Shown here one piece after another: positions 63,935 to 64,000 of a DNA stretch of 64,000 nucleotides (the stretch's first letter is position 1; each line of letters starts with the position of its first letter). The notes under the pieces are model-generated. The model saw nothing but the letters and a program-made list of their open reading frames with translations. It made no database searches and had not been told where the DNA came from. Source of the stretch: Agromyces salentinus (GTDB taxonomy: Bacteria; Actinomycetota; Actinomycetes; Actinomycetales; Microbacteriaceae); assembly GCF_009749395.1 (NCBI RefSeq), contig NZ_WBIR01000006.1:1-64000 (forward strand), read 5' to 3'. Position numbers and translations under genes: made by a program.

Positions 63935-64000
63935 TCAGGCGCGGGCGCGCCGCCGCGGCATCCGGAGACGGCCCTGCGCCAGCAGGATGCCGAGCAGCAC
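63935..64000 (-). CDS. C-terminus of a gene continuing beyond the window
   Basis: An open minus-strand frame runs from the window end to a TGA at 63937-63935 and encodes VLLGILLAQGRLRMPRRRARA. The hydrophobic-then-basic end looks like the last membrane span and tail of a membrane protein. Only 21 residues are visible. Confidence 0.4.
   Translation of the reverse strand: MLLGILLAQGRLRMPRRRARA

Overview
The window reads as a chromosome segment of a high-GC actinobacterium, most likely Microbacteriaceae (Agromyces-like). This rests on the very high GC, the frequent GTG starts, the split PurS/PurQ/PurL enzyme, the constantly recurring word GGATGCCGCG, and many genes whose -10 hexamer (TANNNT) ends exactly six bases before the start codon, as expected for leaderless actinobacterial transcripts. 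No rRNA, tRNA or CRISPR array was recognised.

Layout. 1-132: inverted repeat and short transposase-like tail at the window edge. 129-2067: MocR-type regulator divergent from an AhpD-like peroxidase. 2185-7597: purF, a membrane protein, an SCP-fold protein, lspA, purD and purC. 7682-9956: DUF1269 membrane protein, two-module ring-cleavage dioxygenase, TetR regulator. 10183-13328: tryptophan-to-anthranilate operon kynA - amidohydrolase - kynU, with the amidohydrolase sitting where the formamidase should be. 13488-15044: small stress-type protein, purS, purQ; the 3' end of purQ is then repeated downstream (15045-15720). 15778-21333: MscS channel, secreted M14 carboxypeptidase, acyl-CoA ligase, DUF389 protein. 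21371-24606: catalase with its Fur-family regulator and a palindromic promoter, apt, DUF3817. 24656-29072: MFS exporter, purL, Nudix hydrolase. 29082-31080: an Erm rRNA methylase preceded by what looks like a complete leader-peptide attenuator, plus three small genes.

31200-42600 is an accessory island, visibly less GC-rich. It holds a GNAT, an unknown protein, and two divergent operons that share one palindromic control region near 37370: coiled-coil protein, glycine-zipper protein, carboxylesterase, DUF1003 and DHA2 exporter on one side; alpha/beta hydrolase, CPBP protease and a membrane-anchored ABC1 kinase on the other. An IS30-family element closes it at 41393-42597.

42834-53276 centres on phosphonate use. 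One strand carries phnD, phnC, a fused double-permease phnE, an FAD oxidoreductase, a phosphonatase-type HAD hydrolase and a zinc alcohol dehydrogenase; the other carries a GntR/UTRA regulator and phnM. No C-P lyase genes are present. The set suggests uptake of an aminophosphonate, oxidation to phosphonoacetaldehyde, hydrolytic C-P cleavage and disposal of acetaldehyde. 53198-64000 holds a chorismate mutase/SDR/membrane protein unit, an MacB-like ABC pair, a secreted LPMO with FnIII and chitin-binding domains, a YtrA-type regulator with its ABC pair and operator, a CPA1 antiporter, a Dabb protein and a DUF1254/DUF1214 protein.

The strongest candidates for follow-up are the erm leader/attenuator, the kyn-operon amidohydrolase as a possible new formamidase, the C-P-lyase-free phosphonate cluster, the amplified purQ tail, and the divergent island operons.
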